Assembly (NCBI GenBank): GCA_937982505.1
Contig: CALJLV010000165.1
Location: forward strand, 1 to 46,864
Direction: 5' to 3'
Length of the DNA: 46,864 bases
Source: an uncultured Desulfobacteraceae bacterium
GTDB lineage: Bacteria > Desulfobacterota > Desulfobacteria > Desulfobacterales > UBA2174
Positions 1 to 10,173 of this stretch are shown piece after piece (within the stretch, counting starts at the first letter, position 1; each line of letters begins with the position of its first letter). The notes below the pieces were generated by a model. It was not told the DNA's origin. It made no database searches and saw nothing but the letters and a program-made list of their open reading frames with translations. Made by a program: the position numbers and the translations under genes.

Positions 1-53
1 GCATACGAGGTTTACTGACGTGACTGGAGTTCAGACGTGTGCTCTTCCGATCT
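1..53 (+). other. Illumina P7/index adapter sequence (contamination)
   Basis: Bases 20-53 match the Illumina TruSeq index-read primer (begins GTGACTGGAGTTCAG, ends GCTCTTCCGATCT). Bases 1-9 match the preceding P7 segment (GCATACGAG), with about ten bases between them where the sample index sits. This is not genomic DNA. It shows that the contig end came from an untrimmed read and that genuine sequence begins at about 54. An open frame that seems to start at the GTG at 20 is therefore spurious over its first 11 codons. Confidence 0.97.
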
Positions 54-805
54 CCGTACTGCGCACCGCCGCCCGGGAGCCGGAAATCGTGGCCCTGGCC
101 GAGGCCCTGCAGGCCATGGGGGCGCGGATCCAGGGCGCCGGCACGGCGGTGGTGGCCATCGACGGGGTCGAGGCCCTGAACCCGGTTTCCCTGGCCATCA
201 TCCCCGACCGCATCGAAACCGGCACCTACATGGTGGCCGCGGCCCTGACCCGGGGGGATGTGCACATCCAGCGCTGCCGGCCGGATCATCTCGAGGCGGT
301 GATCGACAAGCTGCGGCTTACCGGCGCCACCGTGGAGACCGGGGTGGACACCATCCGGGTGGCGGGGGCCTCCGAGATCCGCGGGGTGGATATCAAGACC
401 ACGCCGTATCCGGGATTTCCCACCGACATGCAGGCCCAGTTCATGGTGCTGATGACCGTGGCCGGCGGATCGAGCATCATCAGTGAAACCATCTTCGAAA
501 ACCGCTTCATCCATGTCAGCGAGCTGCGGCGCATGGGGGCGGATATCGCCGTCACCGGCAACACCGCGGTGGTCAAGGGCAATGGGCGGCTCTCGGCCGC
601 CCCGGTGATGGCTTCCGACCTGCGCGCCAGCGCTTCGCTGGTCCTGGCCGGTCTGGTGGCCGAGGGGACCACGGTGGTCAGCCGTGTGTATCATCTCGAC
701 CGCGGCTACGAGCAGCTCGACCGCAAGCTGGCCGATCTGGGGGCCTGCATTCGGCGCGAAAAGGGTGCCGAAGCCCCGGAGGCCAGCGAGCCGGTCTGCG
801 ACTGA
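54..805 (+). CDS. murA: UDP-N-acetylglucosamine 1-carboxyvinyltransferase, C-terminal part (5'-truncated)
   Basis: MurA transfers enolpyruvate from PEP to UDP-GlcNAc, the first committed cytoplasmic step of peptidoglycan synthesis. About 250 of the usual ~420 residues are present. Recognisable blocks are AAREPEIV near the start, the GxGT stretch, PDRIETGTYMVAAA, TTPYPGFPTDMQAQFM, ETIFENRF and the C-terminal DLRASASLVLAGL/YHLDRGY segment typical of EPT domains. The active-site loop (Cys region) lies in the missing N-terminal part. The frame runs directly out of the adapter at 53, so the truncation is an assembly end and not a biological one. comEC follows after 96 bases on the same strand. Identity is secure; the first few residues after the adapter are less so. 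Confidence 0.95.
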
Positions 806-901
806 GCCGCTGCGAGACGGCCGTCGCCCCCGCACGGGGACATCGCGCTGGAGTTTCGGCCATGCCGCGGCCGCCACCGGCCCGATCACCAAGATGACGT
901 C

Positions 902-3409
902 ATGCAGCCGATTCACAGGCCCATGGTCGTGCTGGCCGCGACCCTGGCGGCCGGGATCGCCCTGGGTGCCTGGTATCCGGGCGGCTGGGCCGTGGGAGGC
1001 GGGCTGGTTGCGGCCGCGATTCCGGTGCTGGTCCTGGGGACCGTGCGAGGACGCGCCCAGGCGCTGGCGCCGCTGCTGGTGGTGCTGGGCCTGGGGTATC
1101 TTTCGCTGCAGCCCTGGATGGCGCCCCGTGCGGTTGAGGGCCACGCGGTCCGGTGGGCCGACGGTCCGGCCGTGCCCTTGCAGGGAAAGGTGACGGAGGT
1201 GCCCCGGGTGACCGCCGGTCGCCAGCAGTTCATCCTGGCCCTGGAAAAGCCGCCCGCGGCCCCGGCCTCCGGCCCTCACCGGGGGTTGGTGCGGGTGACG
1301 GTGCGCGGCACGAGCCCCTCCTTTTTTCCGGGCGAGACCCTGGCGTTTACCGCCCGCCTTCACCGGCCGCGCAATTTCAACAATCCGGGAGGATTCGATT
1401 ACCGGCGCCACCTCTGTTTGCAGGGCGTGCGGACCACGGCCTACGTGGCCGCGGACCGGGTCGAACGGCTCGACCTCGGTCCGCCGGAGGAGCCTGGAGC
1501 GCTTATGGCGCGCCTGAGGCGTCATGTGGGCGCGCTGATCGCGGATGCCGCTCCCCACGATCGCGGCGCCGTGATCCGAGCCTTGACCATCGGGGATCGG
1601 CAAGGCATCTCGCCGGCGCTGCGCGACGCCTTCAACCGGGCCGGAGTGGGCCATCTGCTGGCCATTTCAGGACTCCACGTGGGGATTGTGGCGGCCCTGG
1701 TTTACGGGGTCTGGGTGCGGCTTCTGGTCTGGTGGCCCCTGATGGTGCGGCGGGCCTGGACCGCCAAAGGCGCGGCCCTGGCCACTGCCCTGGCGGTCTG
1801 GGGGTATGGTCTGATGGCCGGACTGTCGCCCTCGACCCAACGGGCGACCATGATGGTCAGCGCCTATCTGGGAGCCCTGCTGCTAGAGCGGGATCCGGAT
1901 CTGCCCAGCACTCTGACCCTGGCGGCCGTGATCCTCCTGGTCGTCCATCCGCCGGTCCTTTTTTCTGTCTCGTTTCAGCTTTCCTTTGCCGCCGTGGTCT
2001 GGATCCTGGCCGGGGTCCGGCGGCCCTCCGGTTCGAGTGGCCAGCGTCCCTGGGAACGCCTGGGCCGCTGGGCACGGCAGTTCGCCCTGGTGTCGCTCTG
2101 GGCCATTCTGGGAACCCTGCCCCTGGTGATGCAACATTTCCACCAGGTCTCCCTGGTGGGGCTGGGGGCCAACTTCCTCTTTGTGCCCTGGATGGGGATG
2201 CTGGTGGTCCCCGTGGCCCTGGCCGGGTCTCTGGCCGCGCTGATCCACGACAGGCTGTCGCTGGGCATCTTCAAGGTCTGCGACTGGATCCTGGCCCCGG
2301 CCCTGGACCTCCTGGGCCTCCTGGCCGCCTGGCCTTCCAGTGCCGTGGCCACCTTTACCCCGCGGCTTCTGGAGATCGCACTTTACTATGCGGCCCTTGC
2401 GCTGGTGGTGGTATGGTGGCGCCACCGGCAAGCTGTCACGCGCCATCGCCGGGTGGCGGCCGCCCTGGTGGTGGCCGCGGCGCTGGCCGCCGACGGGCTC
2501 TACTGGGGCTACAGACGCTTCTGGCATCGGGATCTGCGCGCCACGGTGCTGGATGTGGGGCAGGGGGCCGCCGCGGTCATCGAGGCCCCTGGCGGGCGGG
2601 TGATCCTGGTGGACGGTGGCGGTTTTGCCGACAACGCGGCTTTCGATGTGGGCCAGCGGATCGTGGCCCCTTTCCTCCGGCATCAAAAGATCGGCGCCAT
2701 CGACCTGGTGGTGTTGACCCACGCCGATGCGGACCACCTCAACGGCCTGCTCCATGTGCTGGACGTTTTTACGGTGGCCAGGGTCTGGAGCAACCAGGAA
2801 GCGGCCGATACCCTCGGCTATCGGAAGTTCACCGAAACCATCGCCCGTCGCCGGATCCCCTGGCCCGCCTTCGCGACCCTGCCCCGGGAATATCGCCTGG
2901 GAGCCACACGGATCGAAGTGCTGCATCCGCCGCGCGACTTTCGCGACCAGGCCGCCACGCAGAACTGGTGCCGCGGCAACAACAACTCCATTGTGGTTCG
3001 CATCAGCGCCGCGGGCCGCGCCATCCTTTTTACCGGCGACATCGAGGCACCGGCCGAAGCGGCCCTGGTGGCGGCCGACCCTGCCGCCCTGAAGGCGGAC
3101 GTGCTCGTTCTGCCCCATCACGGCAGCCGCTCCTCCAGTACGCCGGGCTTTCTGGCGGCGGTAGCCCCCGCAGCGGCGGTGGCCTCCTGCGGCTGGCGCA
3201 ACCGCTATGGCTGGCCCCATCCGCAGGTGGTGCGGCAGGTGGCCGAACAGGGCATCGATCTGTGGCGCACGGACCTGGACGGCGCCGTCACGCTGCATTT
3301 CACGGCCCGATGGGCCCTGGTGCGGCCCTTCCTGGCCCAGCCGAAAGACGGGCGCCGGCACATGCTGCCCGCCCGGGCCCCGCCCCTCATCCAGGCCGCG
3401 CCGGATTAG
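902..3409 (+). CDS. comEC: ComEC/Rec2-type DNA internalisation channel protein
   Basis: ComEC forms the inner-membrane channel that takes up single-stranded DNA during natural transformation. At 835 residues it has full family length. The order is N-terminal membrane segments (from about residue 8), an OB-like stretch, the central competence domain with many hydrophobic helices (about 220-540, including HLLAISGLHVGI), and a C-terminal metallo-beta-lactamase-like domain. In that domain the metal motif HADADH is at about 607-612, followed by LPHHGSRSS and a SCGWRNRYGWPHP block. All expected motifs are intact. The ATG at 902 has only a weak ribosome-binding site; ATG 923 (MVVLAA) is an alternative. 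Presence of comEC alone does not prove competence, since no comEA or pilus genes are in the window. The stop is TAG. Confidence 0.93.
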   Translation: MQPIHRPMVVLAATLAAGIALGAWYPGGWAVGGGLVAAAIPVLVLGTVRGRAQALAPLLVVLGLGYLSLQPWMAPRAVEGHAVRWADGPAVPLQGKVTEVPRVTAGRQQFILALEKPPAAPASGPHRGLVRVTVRGTSPSFFPGETLAFTARLHRPRNFNNPGGFDYRRHLCLQGVRTTAYVAADRVERLDLGPPEEPGALMARLRRHVGALIADAAPHDRGAVIRALTIGDRQGISPALRDAFNRAGVGHLLAISGLHVGIVAALVYGVWVRLLVWWPLMVRRAWTAKGAALATALAVWGYGLMAGLSPSTQRATMMVSAYLGALLLERDPDLPSTLTLAAVILLVVHPPVLFSVSFQLSFAAVVWILAGVRRPSGSSGQRPWERLGRWARQFALVSLWAILGTLPLVMQHFHQVSLVGLGANFLFVPWMGMLVVPVALAGSLAALIHDRLSLGIFKVCDWILAPALDLLGLLAAWPSSAVATFTPRLLEIALYYAALALVVVWWRHRQAVTRHRRVAAALVVAAALAADGLYWGYRRFWHRDLRATVLDVGQGAAAVIEAPGGRVILVDGGGFADNAAFDVGQRIVAPFLRHQKIGAIDLVVLTHADADHLNGLLHVLDVFTVARVWSNQEAADTLGYRKFTETIARRRIPWPAFATLPREYRLGATRIEVLHPPRDFRDQAATQNWCRGNNNSIVVRISAAGRAILFTGDIEAPAEAALVAADPAALKADVLVLPHHGSRSSSTPGFLAAVAPAAAVASCGWRNRYGWPHPQVVRQVAEQGIDLWRTDLDGAVTLHFTARWALVRPFLAQPKDGRRHMLPARAPPLIQAAPD

Positions 3410-3597
3410 GCGACCTTGATTTCCGGGGCGGATCGGAAGGCGTCGATTTGCACTGCCCGGCGGGCTCCGGTGCGGCCGTTGCCACAATGCCTTCCAGAAC
3501 CCGGGCCCGTGCGCCTTTCAGCCCCGCTTTCGGTTGACCGCGATTTGCCGGATGCAGCAAACTTGACAAAAGCCCATCCAGCGGATAGACACCTGCC

Positions 3598-4053
3598 ATG
3601 ACGCCCATGGACAAAGCGGCGGTCTGGTGCGCAACCGGCCTGATGGTCGGCAAGATCCCCGTGGCCCCCGGCACTTTCGGAACGGTTGCGGGGATTCCTT
3701 TGTGCCTGCTTCTGGGGTCCATGACTGCGCCCATGGCCCTTGCCGCCCTTACGGCCTTTGTGGTTCTGGCCGTGTGGGCCGCCGACCGCGGCGCCAGAGT
3801 GCTGGCCGCCAGGGATCCGGGCTGCATCGTGATTGACGAGATGGCCGGCATCCTGGTAACCCTCTGGGGGCTGCCCACCGACGGGGTGGTGCTGGCCGCC
3901 GGATTCGTTCTTTTCCGCCTCCTGGATGTCACCAAACCCTTTCCCATCCGGAGGCTGGAAAAACTGCCCGGAGGCTTGGGGATCGTGGCCGACGACCTGG
4001 CAGCCGGGGTAGCGGCCAATCTACTGCTGCGCATCGGTCTGGCCGCTGTTTAA
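3598..4053 (+). CDS. pgpA: Phosphatidylglycerophosphatase A
   Basis: PgpA dephosphorylates phosphatidylglycerophosphate to phosphatidylglycerol at the inner membrane. The 151-residue length is normal. Family blocks are GKIPVAPGTFGTVAG near the N-terminus, IDEMAGILVTL in the middle (acidic metal-binding residues) and FRLLDVTKPFPIRRLEKLPGGLGIVADD followed by a last membrane helix. Three to four hydrophobic helices are visible. The gene sits 188 bases after comEC and 76 bases before lepB on the same strand. ATG 3598 was used; an in-frame ATG lies three codons later. Confidence 0.93.
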   Translation: MTPMDKAAVWCATGLMVGKIPVAPGTFGTVAGIPLCLLLGSMTAPMALAALTAFVVLAVWAADRGARVLAARDPGCIVIDEMAGILVTLWGLPTDGVVLAAGFVLFRLLDVTKPFPIRRLEKLPGGLGIVADDLAAGVAANLLLRIGLAAV

Positions 4054-4129
4054 AAAGGCGTTCCCGCGTCCCGGAGCGGCTAATACCCACCGTCTCCTGA
4101 CCGCCTTTCCAGGCGGGAGGTTGACAGAA

Positions 4130-4819
4130 ATGAGTCATGCCGTGAACTCACATCCGGCCGTGCCTGACGACGCCTCCAGCGCCTCCAAGGGCCGCATTCG
4201 CGAGAACCTCGAGGCCATCCTCATCGCCGTTCTTTTGGCGCTGTTCATTCGGGCCTTCGTGGTCCAGGCCTTCAAGATCCCCTCCGGATCGATGAAAGAA
4301 ACCCTCCAGATCGGGGATCACATTCTGGTCAACAAGTTCATCTACGGGGTCAAAGTGCCCTGGCTGGGCACCACCCTGATCCCGCTTTCGGCACCCGAAC
4401 GGGAAGACGTCGTCGTTTTCCGCTTTCCCGAGGAGCCGGACAAGGATTTCATCAAGCGTACCGTGGCCGTGGCCGGCGACACGGTGGCGGTGCGCAACAA
4501 GCGGCTCCTGGTCAATGGCGAGCCGGTGGAACGGCCCTACGCGGTTTTCAAGGATCCACATGTGTTTCCCGCAATCCTCCAGCCGCGCGACAACATGGGA
4601 CCGGTGACCGTCCCGCCCGGAAAGATCTTCGTGATGGGCGACAACCGTGACCACAGCTACGACAGCCGCTTTTGGGGGTTCGTGGACCTGAAGGCCGTCA
4701 AGGGGGAAGCCTTCATCATCTACTGGTCCTGGGACAAGGAGCATTTCCCCGGCGGTGCGGAGTGGCTGACCTGGTGGCGCTGGGTGCGCTGGGATCGGAT
4801 CGGCACGATCATCAAATGA
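4130..4819 (+). CDS. lepB: Signal peptidase I
   Basis: LepB removes signal peptides from exported proteins at the periplasmic face of the inner membrane. The protein has 229 residues from the ATG at 4130. This start was chosen because a GGGAGG lies nine bases upstream; a TTG at 4121 would overlap that spacing. One N-terminal membrane helix (about 27-46) is followed by the catalytic serine in PSGSM (Ser54), the general-base lysine in DFIKRTVAV (Lys109) and the GDNRDHSYDSRFWG box. Only one membrane helix is present, unlike the two of E. coli LepB. All catalytic parts are intact. Confidence 0.95.
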   Translation: MSHAVNSHPAVPDDASSASKGRIRENLEAILIAVLLALFIRAFVVQAFKIPSGSMKETLQIGDHILVNKFIYGVKVPWLGTTLIPLSAPEREDVVVFRFPEEPDKDFIKRTVAVAGDTVAVRNKRLLVNGEPVERPYAVFKDPHVFPAILQPRDNMGPVTVPPGKIFVMGDNRDHSYDSRFWGFVDLKAVKGEAFIIYWSWDKEHFPGGAEWLTWWRWVRWDRIGTIIK

Positions 4820-4997
4820 GGCATGAATGGATGACCCCTGAATTGCGGGAATAAGTGGCGTTCACCGGTGACGGTGTTATCGGCTGGCGGTGTGGGAAGG
4901 CCTTCGGGCGCCAGGCAGCCGGTGCGGATCCTTGGTCAAACCGGCCACGCCAGCGGCCGGCGGCGGGGCGCGCCCCTGACATCTTGCCGGAGACTGT

Positions 4998-5936
4998 ATG
5001 CAACTGAAGCGCAAAGACATCCTGGACATGGCTTCGCTGACGGTGGACGAGATCAACCTGATCCTCGACACTGCGGTGCAGATGCGCGAGATTTCCACCC
5101 GGTCCATCAAGAAGGTGCCCACCCTGCGCGGTAAGAGCGTGGTGCATTTCTTCTACGAACCGAGCACCCGGACCAAGACCTCTTTCGACCTGGCGGCCAA
5201 GCGCCTTTCGGCCGACAGTGTCAGTCTGTCCAAGAGCACCAGCAGTCTGGTCAAGGGGGAAACCCTCATCGACACGGCCCGCAACCTGGAAGCCATGCAC
5301 CCGGACGTGATCGTGATCCGCCATTCCAGTGCCGGGGCGCCCCACCTCATCGCCCGCCATGTGCGCTGCAGCGTGATCAACGCCGGCGACGGGCGCCACG
5401 AGCATCCCACCCAGGCCCTGCTCGACATGCTCACCGTGCGTGACCGCAAGGGGCGTCTGGACGGGCTGCGTGTCGCCATCATCGGGGATATCGCCCACAG
5501 CCGGGTGGCGCGTTCCAACTGCATCGGTTTTACCCGCATGGGATCCCGGGTGGTGCTGGCCGCACCGCCCACCATGATGCCCCGGGGAATCGAACAGCTG
5601 GGCGTGGAAACGACCTGCGAGGTGGACCGGGCCATCGAGGGCGCCGACGTGATCATGATGCTGCGCATCCAAAAGGAGCGCCAGCAGGCGGGGCTTTTTC
5701 CCACCGAACGCGAGTACGCGCGAGTCTATGGGCTGAACCGGGCCCGCCTGCAGCGGGCGCGGCCCGATGTTCTGATCCTGCATCCCGGACCGGTCAACCG
5801 CGGCGTGGAACTGGCGCCGGAGGTGGCGGACGGACCGTTTTCAGTGATTCTCGATCAGGTGAGCAACGGGGTGGCGGTGCGCATGGCCCTTTTGTTTCTG
5901 GTGCTCGGAGGCACCCGCAATGCGAATCCGGATTAG
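4998..5936 (+). CDS. pyrB: Aspartate carbamoyltransferase catalytic subunit
   Basis: PyrB condenses carbamoyl phosphate with aspartate in pyrimidine synthesis. The 312 residues include the carbamoyl-phosphate loop STRTKTSF (56-63), VKGETLIDTARNLE, IRHSSAGAPHL, GDGRHEHPTQALLDMLT and the C-terminal ILHPGPVNRGVE. A GGAG lies eight bases before the ATG. No regulatory subunit pyrI is next to it. The 3' end overlaps pyrC by 17 bases, so the two are translationally coupled. This arrangement is common where PyrB and PyrC form a complex, as described for Aquifex; whether that happens here is inference. The stop is TAG. Confidence 0.96.
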   Translation: MQLKRKDILDMASLTVDEINLILDTAVQMREISTRSIKKVPTLRGKSVVHFFYEPSTRTKTSFDLAAKRLSADSVSLSKSTSSLVKGETLIDTARNLEAMHPDVIVIRHSSAGAPHLIARHVRCSVINAGDGRHEHPTQALLDMLTVRDRKGRLDGLRVAIIGDIAHSRVARSNCIGFTRMGSRVVLAAPPTMMPRGIEQLGVETTCEVDRAIEGADVIMMLRIQKERQQAGLFPTEREYARVYGLNRARLQRARPDVLILHPGPVNRGVELAPEVADGPFSVILDQVSNGVAVRMALLFLVLGGTRNANPD

Positions 5937-7194
5937 CAGTGCCAGGATCATCGATCCGGGCCGAACCGACAGGGTGGCGGATGTGGTGGTGGCCGACGGG
6001 TGCATCGAGCAGGTGGGCACCGGCCCGGTGGACGGCCGCGGTCCCGTGGAGCGGGTCATCGATGGCCGCGGGCTGCTGCTGGTGCCCGGCCTGATCGACA
6101 TCCACGTGCACCTGCGCGAGCCGGGTCACGAATACAAGGAGACCATTGACAGCGGGTGCCGGGCCGCGGCGGCGGGCGGATTTACGGCCGTGTGCGCCAT
6201 GCCCAACACCGTGCCGGTCAATGACAGTGTCCAGGTGACCCGTTTCGTGCGCGAGCAGGCCCGGGGCGCCGCCTCGGCCCGGGTCTATCCCGTGGCGGCC
6301 ATCACCCGAGGCCAGGCCGGAACCCGGCTTTGCGAATTCGCCGACCTCAAAAACGCCGGAGCGGTGGGGTTTTCCGACGACGGGCGGCCGGTGACCGGCA
6401 GTCAGATGATGCGCCGGGCCATGGAGTACGCCCTCGGCTTTGACATGCCCATCATCAGCCATTGCGAAGAGCTGGAGCTGGCGGACGGAGGCTCCATGAA
6501 CGAGGGACCGGTGGCCACCCGTCTGGGCCTGGCCGGGATTCCCAACGCGGCCGAAAGCGTCATGGTGATGCGCGACCTTGCCCTGGCCGAACTGACCGGC
6601 GCCCGGCTGCACATCGCCCACGTGAGCTGCGCCGAATCGGTGGAGGCCATCCGCGGCGCCAAGCGACGCGGGGTGCGGGTGACCGCCGAGACCGCACCGC
6701 ACTATTTCACCCTCACGGACGAAGCCGTGGCCGATTACGACACCCGCGCCAAGATGAACCCGCCCCTGCGCAGCGCGGCGGACCGCCGCGCGGTGCGCCA
6801 GGGGTTGGCCGACGGCACGCTGGATGCCATCGCCACGGATCACGCGCCCCACAGCACCCTCGAAAAGGACCTGGAATTCGACCAGGCCGCCAACGGCATC
6901 GTGGGCCTGGAAACCGCCCTGCCGCTATCCCTGCAGCTGGTGGCCGACGGGGTGCTGTCCCTGCCCGACCTGGTGGCCCGGATGACCGTCAACCCGGCCA
7001 GGATTATGGGCCTGCCCTGCGGTCTGGCGGAAGGCGGGCCGGCCGATTTGACCCTCATCGATCCGGCCCTGGAATGGGTCGTGGACAGCGGGCGTTTTTT
7101 CAGTCTGAGCCGCAACACCCCCTTTGACGGCTGGAAGGTCCGGGGCAGGGCGGTAATGACCATGGTGGCCGGAAGAATCGTCCACGAACTGTGA
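5920..7194 (+). CDS. pyrC: Dihydroorotase (type I, multifunctional amidohydrolase class)
   Basis: PyrC cyclises N-carbamoyl-aspartate to dihydroorotate. The 424 residues carry the zinc motif HVHLREPG (62-69), GFTAVCAMPNTVPVND, the SDDG loop, a conserved HIAHVSC block, ETAPHYFTLTDE and the catalytic aspartate in IATDHAPHS. The metal ligands are present, so this is an active DHOase and not the inactive pseudo-DHOase sometimes found beside pyrB. Its GGAGG ribosome-binding site lies inside the end of pyrB. Confidence 0.95.
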   Translation: MRIRISSARIIDPGRTDRVADVVVADGCIEQVGTGPVDGRGPVERVIDGRGLLLVPGLIDIHVHLREPGHEYKETIDSGCRAAAAGGFTAVCAMPNTVPVNDSVQVTRFVREQARGAASARVYPVAAITRGQAGTRLCEFADLKNAGAVGFSDDGRPVTGSQMMRRAMEYALGFDMPIISHCEELELADGGSMNEGPVATRLGLAGIPNAAESVMVMRDLALAELTGARLHIAHVSCAESVEAIRGAKRRGVRVTAETAPHYFTLTDEAVADYDTRAKMNPPLRSAADRRAVRQGLADGTLDAIATDHAPHSTLEKDLEFDQAANGIVGLETALPLSLQLVADGVLSLPDLVARMTVNPARIMGLPCGLAEGGPADLTLIDPALEWVVDSGRFFSLSRNTPFDGWKVRGRAVMTMVAGRIVHEL

Positions 7195-7225
7195 CCGCTG
7201 ATTTTCTTTTTTTGCGCATGGAAAG

Positions 7226-8623
7226 ATGCCTGCCGTGAATCCTGCCGCCCGGATCCTGGTGGTTGAAGACGAAGAGGGGATGCGTGAAATCCTGCAGCTG
7301 ATGCTCGAGCGCCTGGGCTACGGGGTGCACCTGGCCCCCAACGGCAAGAGCGCCCTGGCACTGCTGGAAACCGAGCGCTTCGACCTGCTGCTCTGCGATA
7401 TCCGCCTGGGCGACATCACCGGGCTGGAGGTCCTCAGGGTCGCCCGCCAGAAGGATCCCGAAACGGTGGTGATCATGATCTCGGCCTACGCCACCACCGA
7501 AACGGCCGTGGAGGCGATGAACCTGGGGGCCTACGATTACGTGCCCAAGCCCTTCAACATGGAAGAGCTGCAGGAGACCATCCGCAAGGCCCTGGATCTC
7601 AAGACGCTGGAGGCGGAAAAGCAGCGCCTGGACGACGAGCTGCGCAAGACGGTGCACTTCGGGCGCATCATCGGCAACAGCCCCCAGATGATGCACGTCT
7701 ACAAGCTGATCCTGCAGGTGGCGGCCACGCGCACCAACATTCTCATCACCGGCGAGAGCGGCACCGGAAAGGAACTGATCGCCAGGGCCATCCACGACCA
7801 GAGCGAACGCAGCGATCAGCCCTTCGTGGTGGTCAACTGCGGCGGGATTCCGGAACCGCTGCTGGAAAGCGAATTGTTCGGGCACAAGAAGGGCGCCTTC
7901 ACCGGGGCCACCCAGGACAAGAAGGGCCTCTTTGCCGTGGCCGATCGGGGCACCCTCTTCCTGGACGAGATCGGAGAAATCAGCCCCCAGATCCAGGTCA
8001 AGCTGCTGCGGGCCATCCAGGAGCGGGCCTTCAAACCCCTGGGGGGCAACGAGGATGTCTCCGCTGATATGCGCATCATCGCCGCCACCAACAAGAATCT
8101 GGAGGAAGAGGTGATCGCCGGCCGTTTTCGTGAGGATCTGTTCTACCGGCTCAACGTCATCGAGATCCGGCTGCCGGCCCTGCGCGAGCGCAAGGACGAT
8201 CTGCGCCTGCTGGCGCAGCATTTTCTGGAAAAATACAGCCGTCAGATGGGCAAGCAGATCACCAAGATATCCAGCTATGCCATCGACCTGCTCCAGCGGT
8301 ACGATTTTCCGGGCAACGTGCGCGAGTTGGAAAACCTCATCGAACGCTCGGTGGCGCTTTCCACCACCAACATCATCCTGCCCGACAGCCTGGCCCTGTC
8401 CATGCACAAGCACCGCTGGAAGCGCGGCGAAAAGCGCTCCCTGCAGGATCTTGAAGACCTGGACAAGGGCGTCGAACTGGATGCGATCATCGAAGAGATC
8501 GAACAGGCCTACCTGCAAAAAGCCCTGGAGTGCAGCGGCGGCAACAAGAGCCGAGCGGCCGAACTGCTGGGGCTGACCTTTCGCAGTTTCCGCCACCGGC
8601 TGGCCAAACACGGGCTGCCTTAG
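7226..8623 (+). CDS. Sigma-54-dependent response regulator, PilR-like
   Basis: This is an NtrC-family activator of sigma-54 promoters (465 residues). The receiver domain covers about 9-120 with phosphoacceptor Asp58 in LLCDIRLGD. The AAA+ domain has Walker A GESGTGKE (176-183), the sigma-54 contact loop GAFTGA (223-228) and Walker B FLDEIGE. The C-terminal Fis-type HTH ends SFRHRLAKHGL. The linker with a VELDAIIEEIEQAYLQKAL-like helix and the LGLTFRSFRHRL helix resembles PilR, the type IV pilus regulator. No cognate kinase is adjacent: pyrC is upstream and the next gene converges. The target pilin genes are not in the window, so the PilR assignment is by resemblance only. The stop is TAG. Confidence 0.88.
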   Translation: MPAVNPAARILVVEDEEGMREILQLMLERLGYGVHLAPNGKSALALLETERFDLLLCDIRLGDITGLEVLRVARQKDPETVVIMISAYATTETAVEAMNLGAYDYVPKPFNMEELQETIRKALDLKTLEAEKQRLDDELRKTVHFGRIIGNSPQMMHVYKLILQVAATRTNILITGESGTGKELIARAIHDQSERSDQPFVVVNCGGIPEPLLESELFGHKKGAFTGATQDKKGLFAVADRGTLFLDEIGEISPQIQVKLLRAIQERAFKPLGGNEDVSADMRIIAATNKNLEEEVIAGRFREDLFYRLNVIEIRLPALRERKDDLRLLAQHFLEKYSRQMGKQITKISSYAIDLLQRYDFPGNVRELENLIERSVALSTTNIILPDSLALSMHKHRWKRGEKRSLQDLEDLDKGVELDAIIEEIEQAYLQKALECSGGNKSRAAELLGLTFRSFRHRLAKHGLP

Positions 8624-8772
8624 CCGGGGATGCGGTTTTCAGCCGCCATGCGTGCCGTGCGCCTGTCTCGGTGCTGCGCGAAGAACCCGAAATCACATTT
8701 AGATTTCGTGCCGCACGGTTGGGTGCTCGGGGGGTACGGGGAATGGGGCTTCTTGGAATTGCTGATGACGGC

Positions 8773-10172
<1,400 letters not shown>

Positions 10173-10173
<1 letters not shown>

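Noticed and set aside
1883..3487. 534-codon minus-strand open frame opposite comEC
   Set aside because: The plus strand has full ComEC motifs, including HADADH and LPHHGS. The minus frame is a GC shadow.
8688..8708. Hairpin CGAAATC/GATTTCG between converging regulators as a terminator
   Set aside because: The stem is seven bases and AT-rich, with no T-run on either side.
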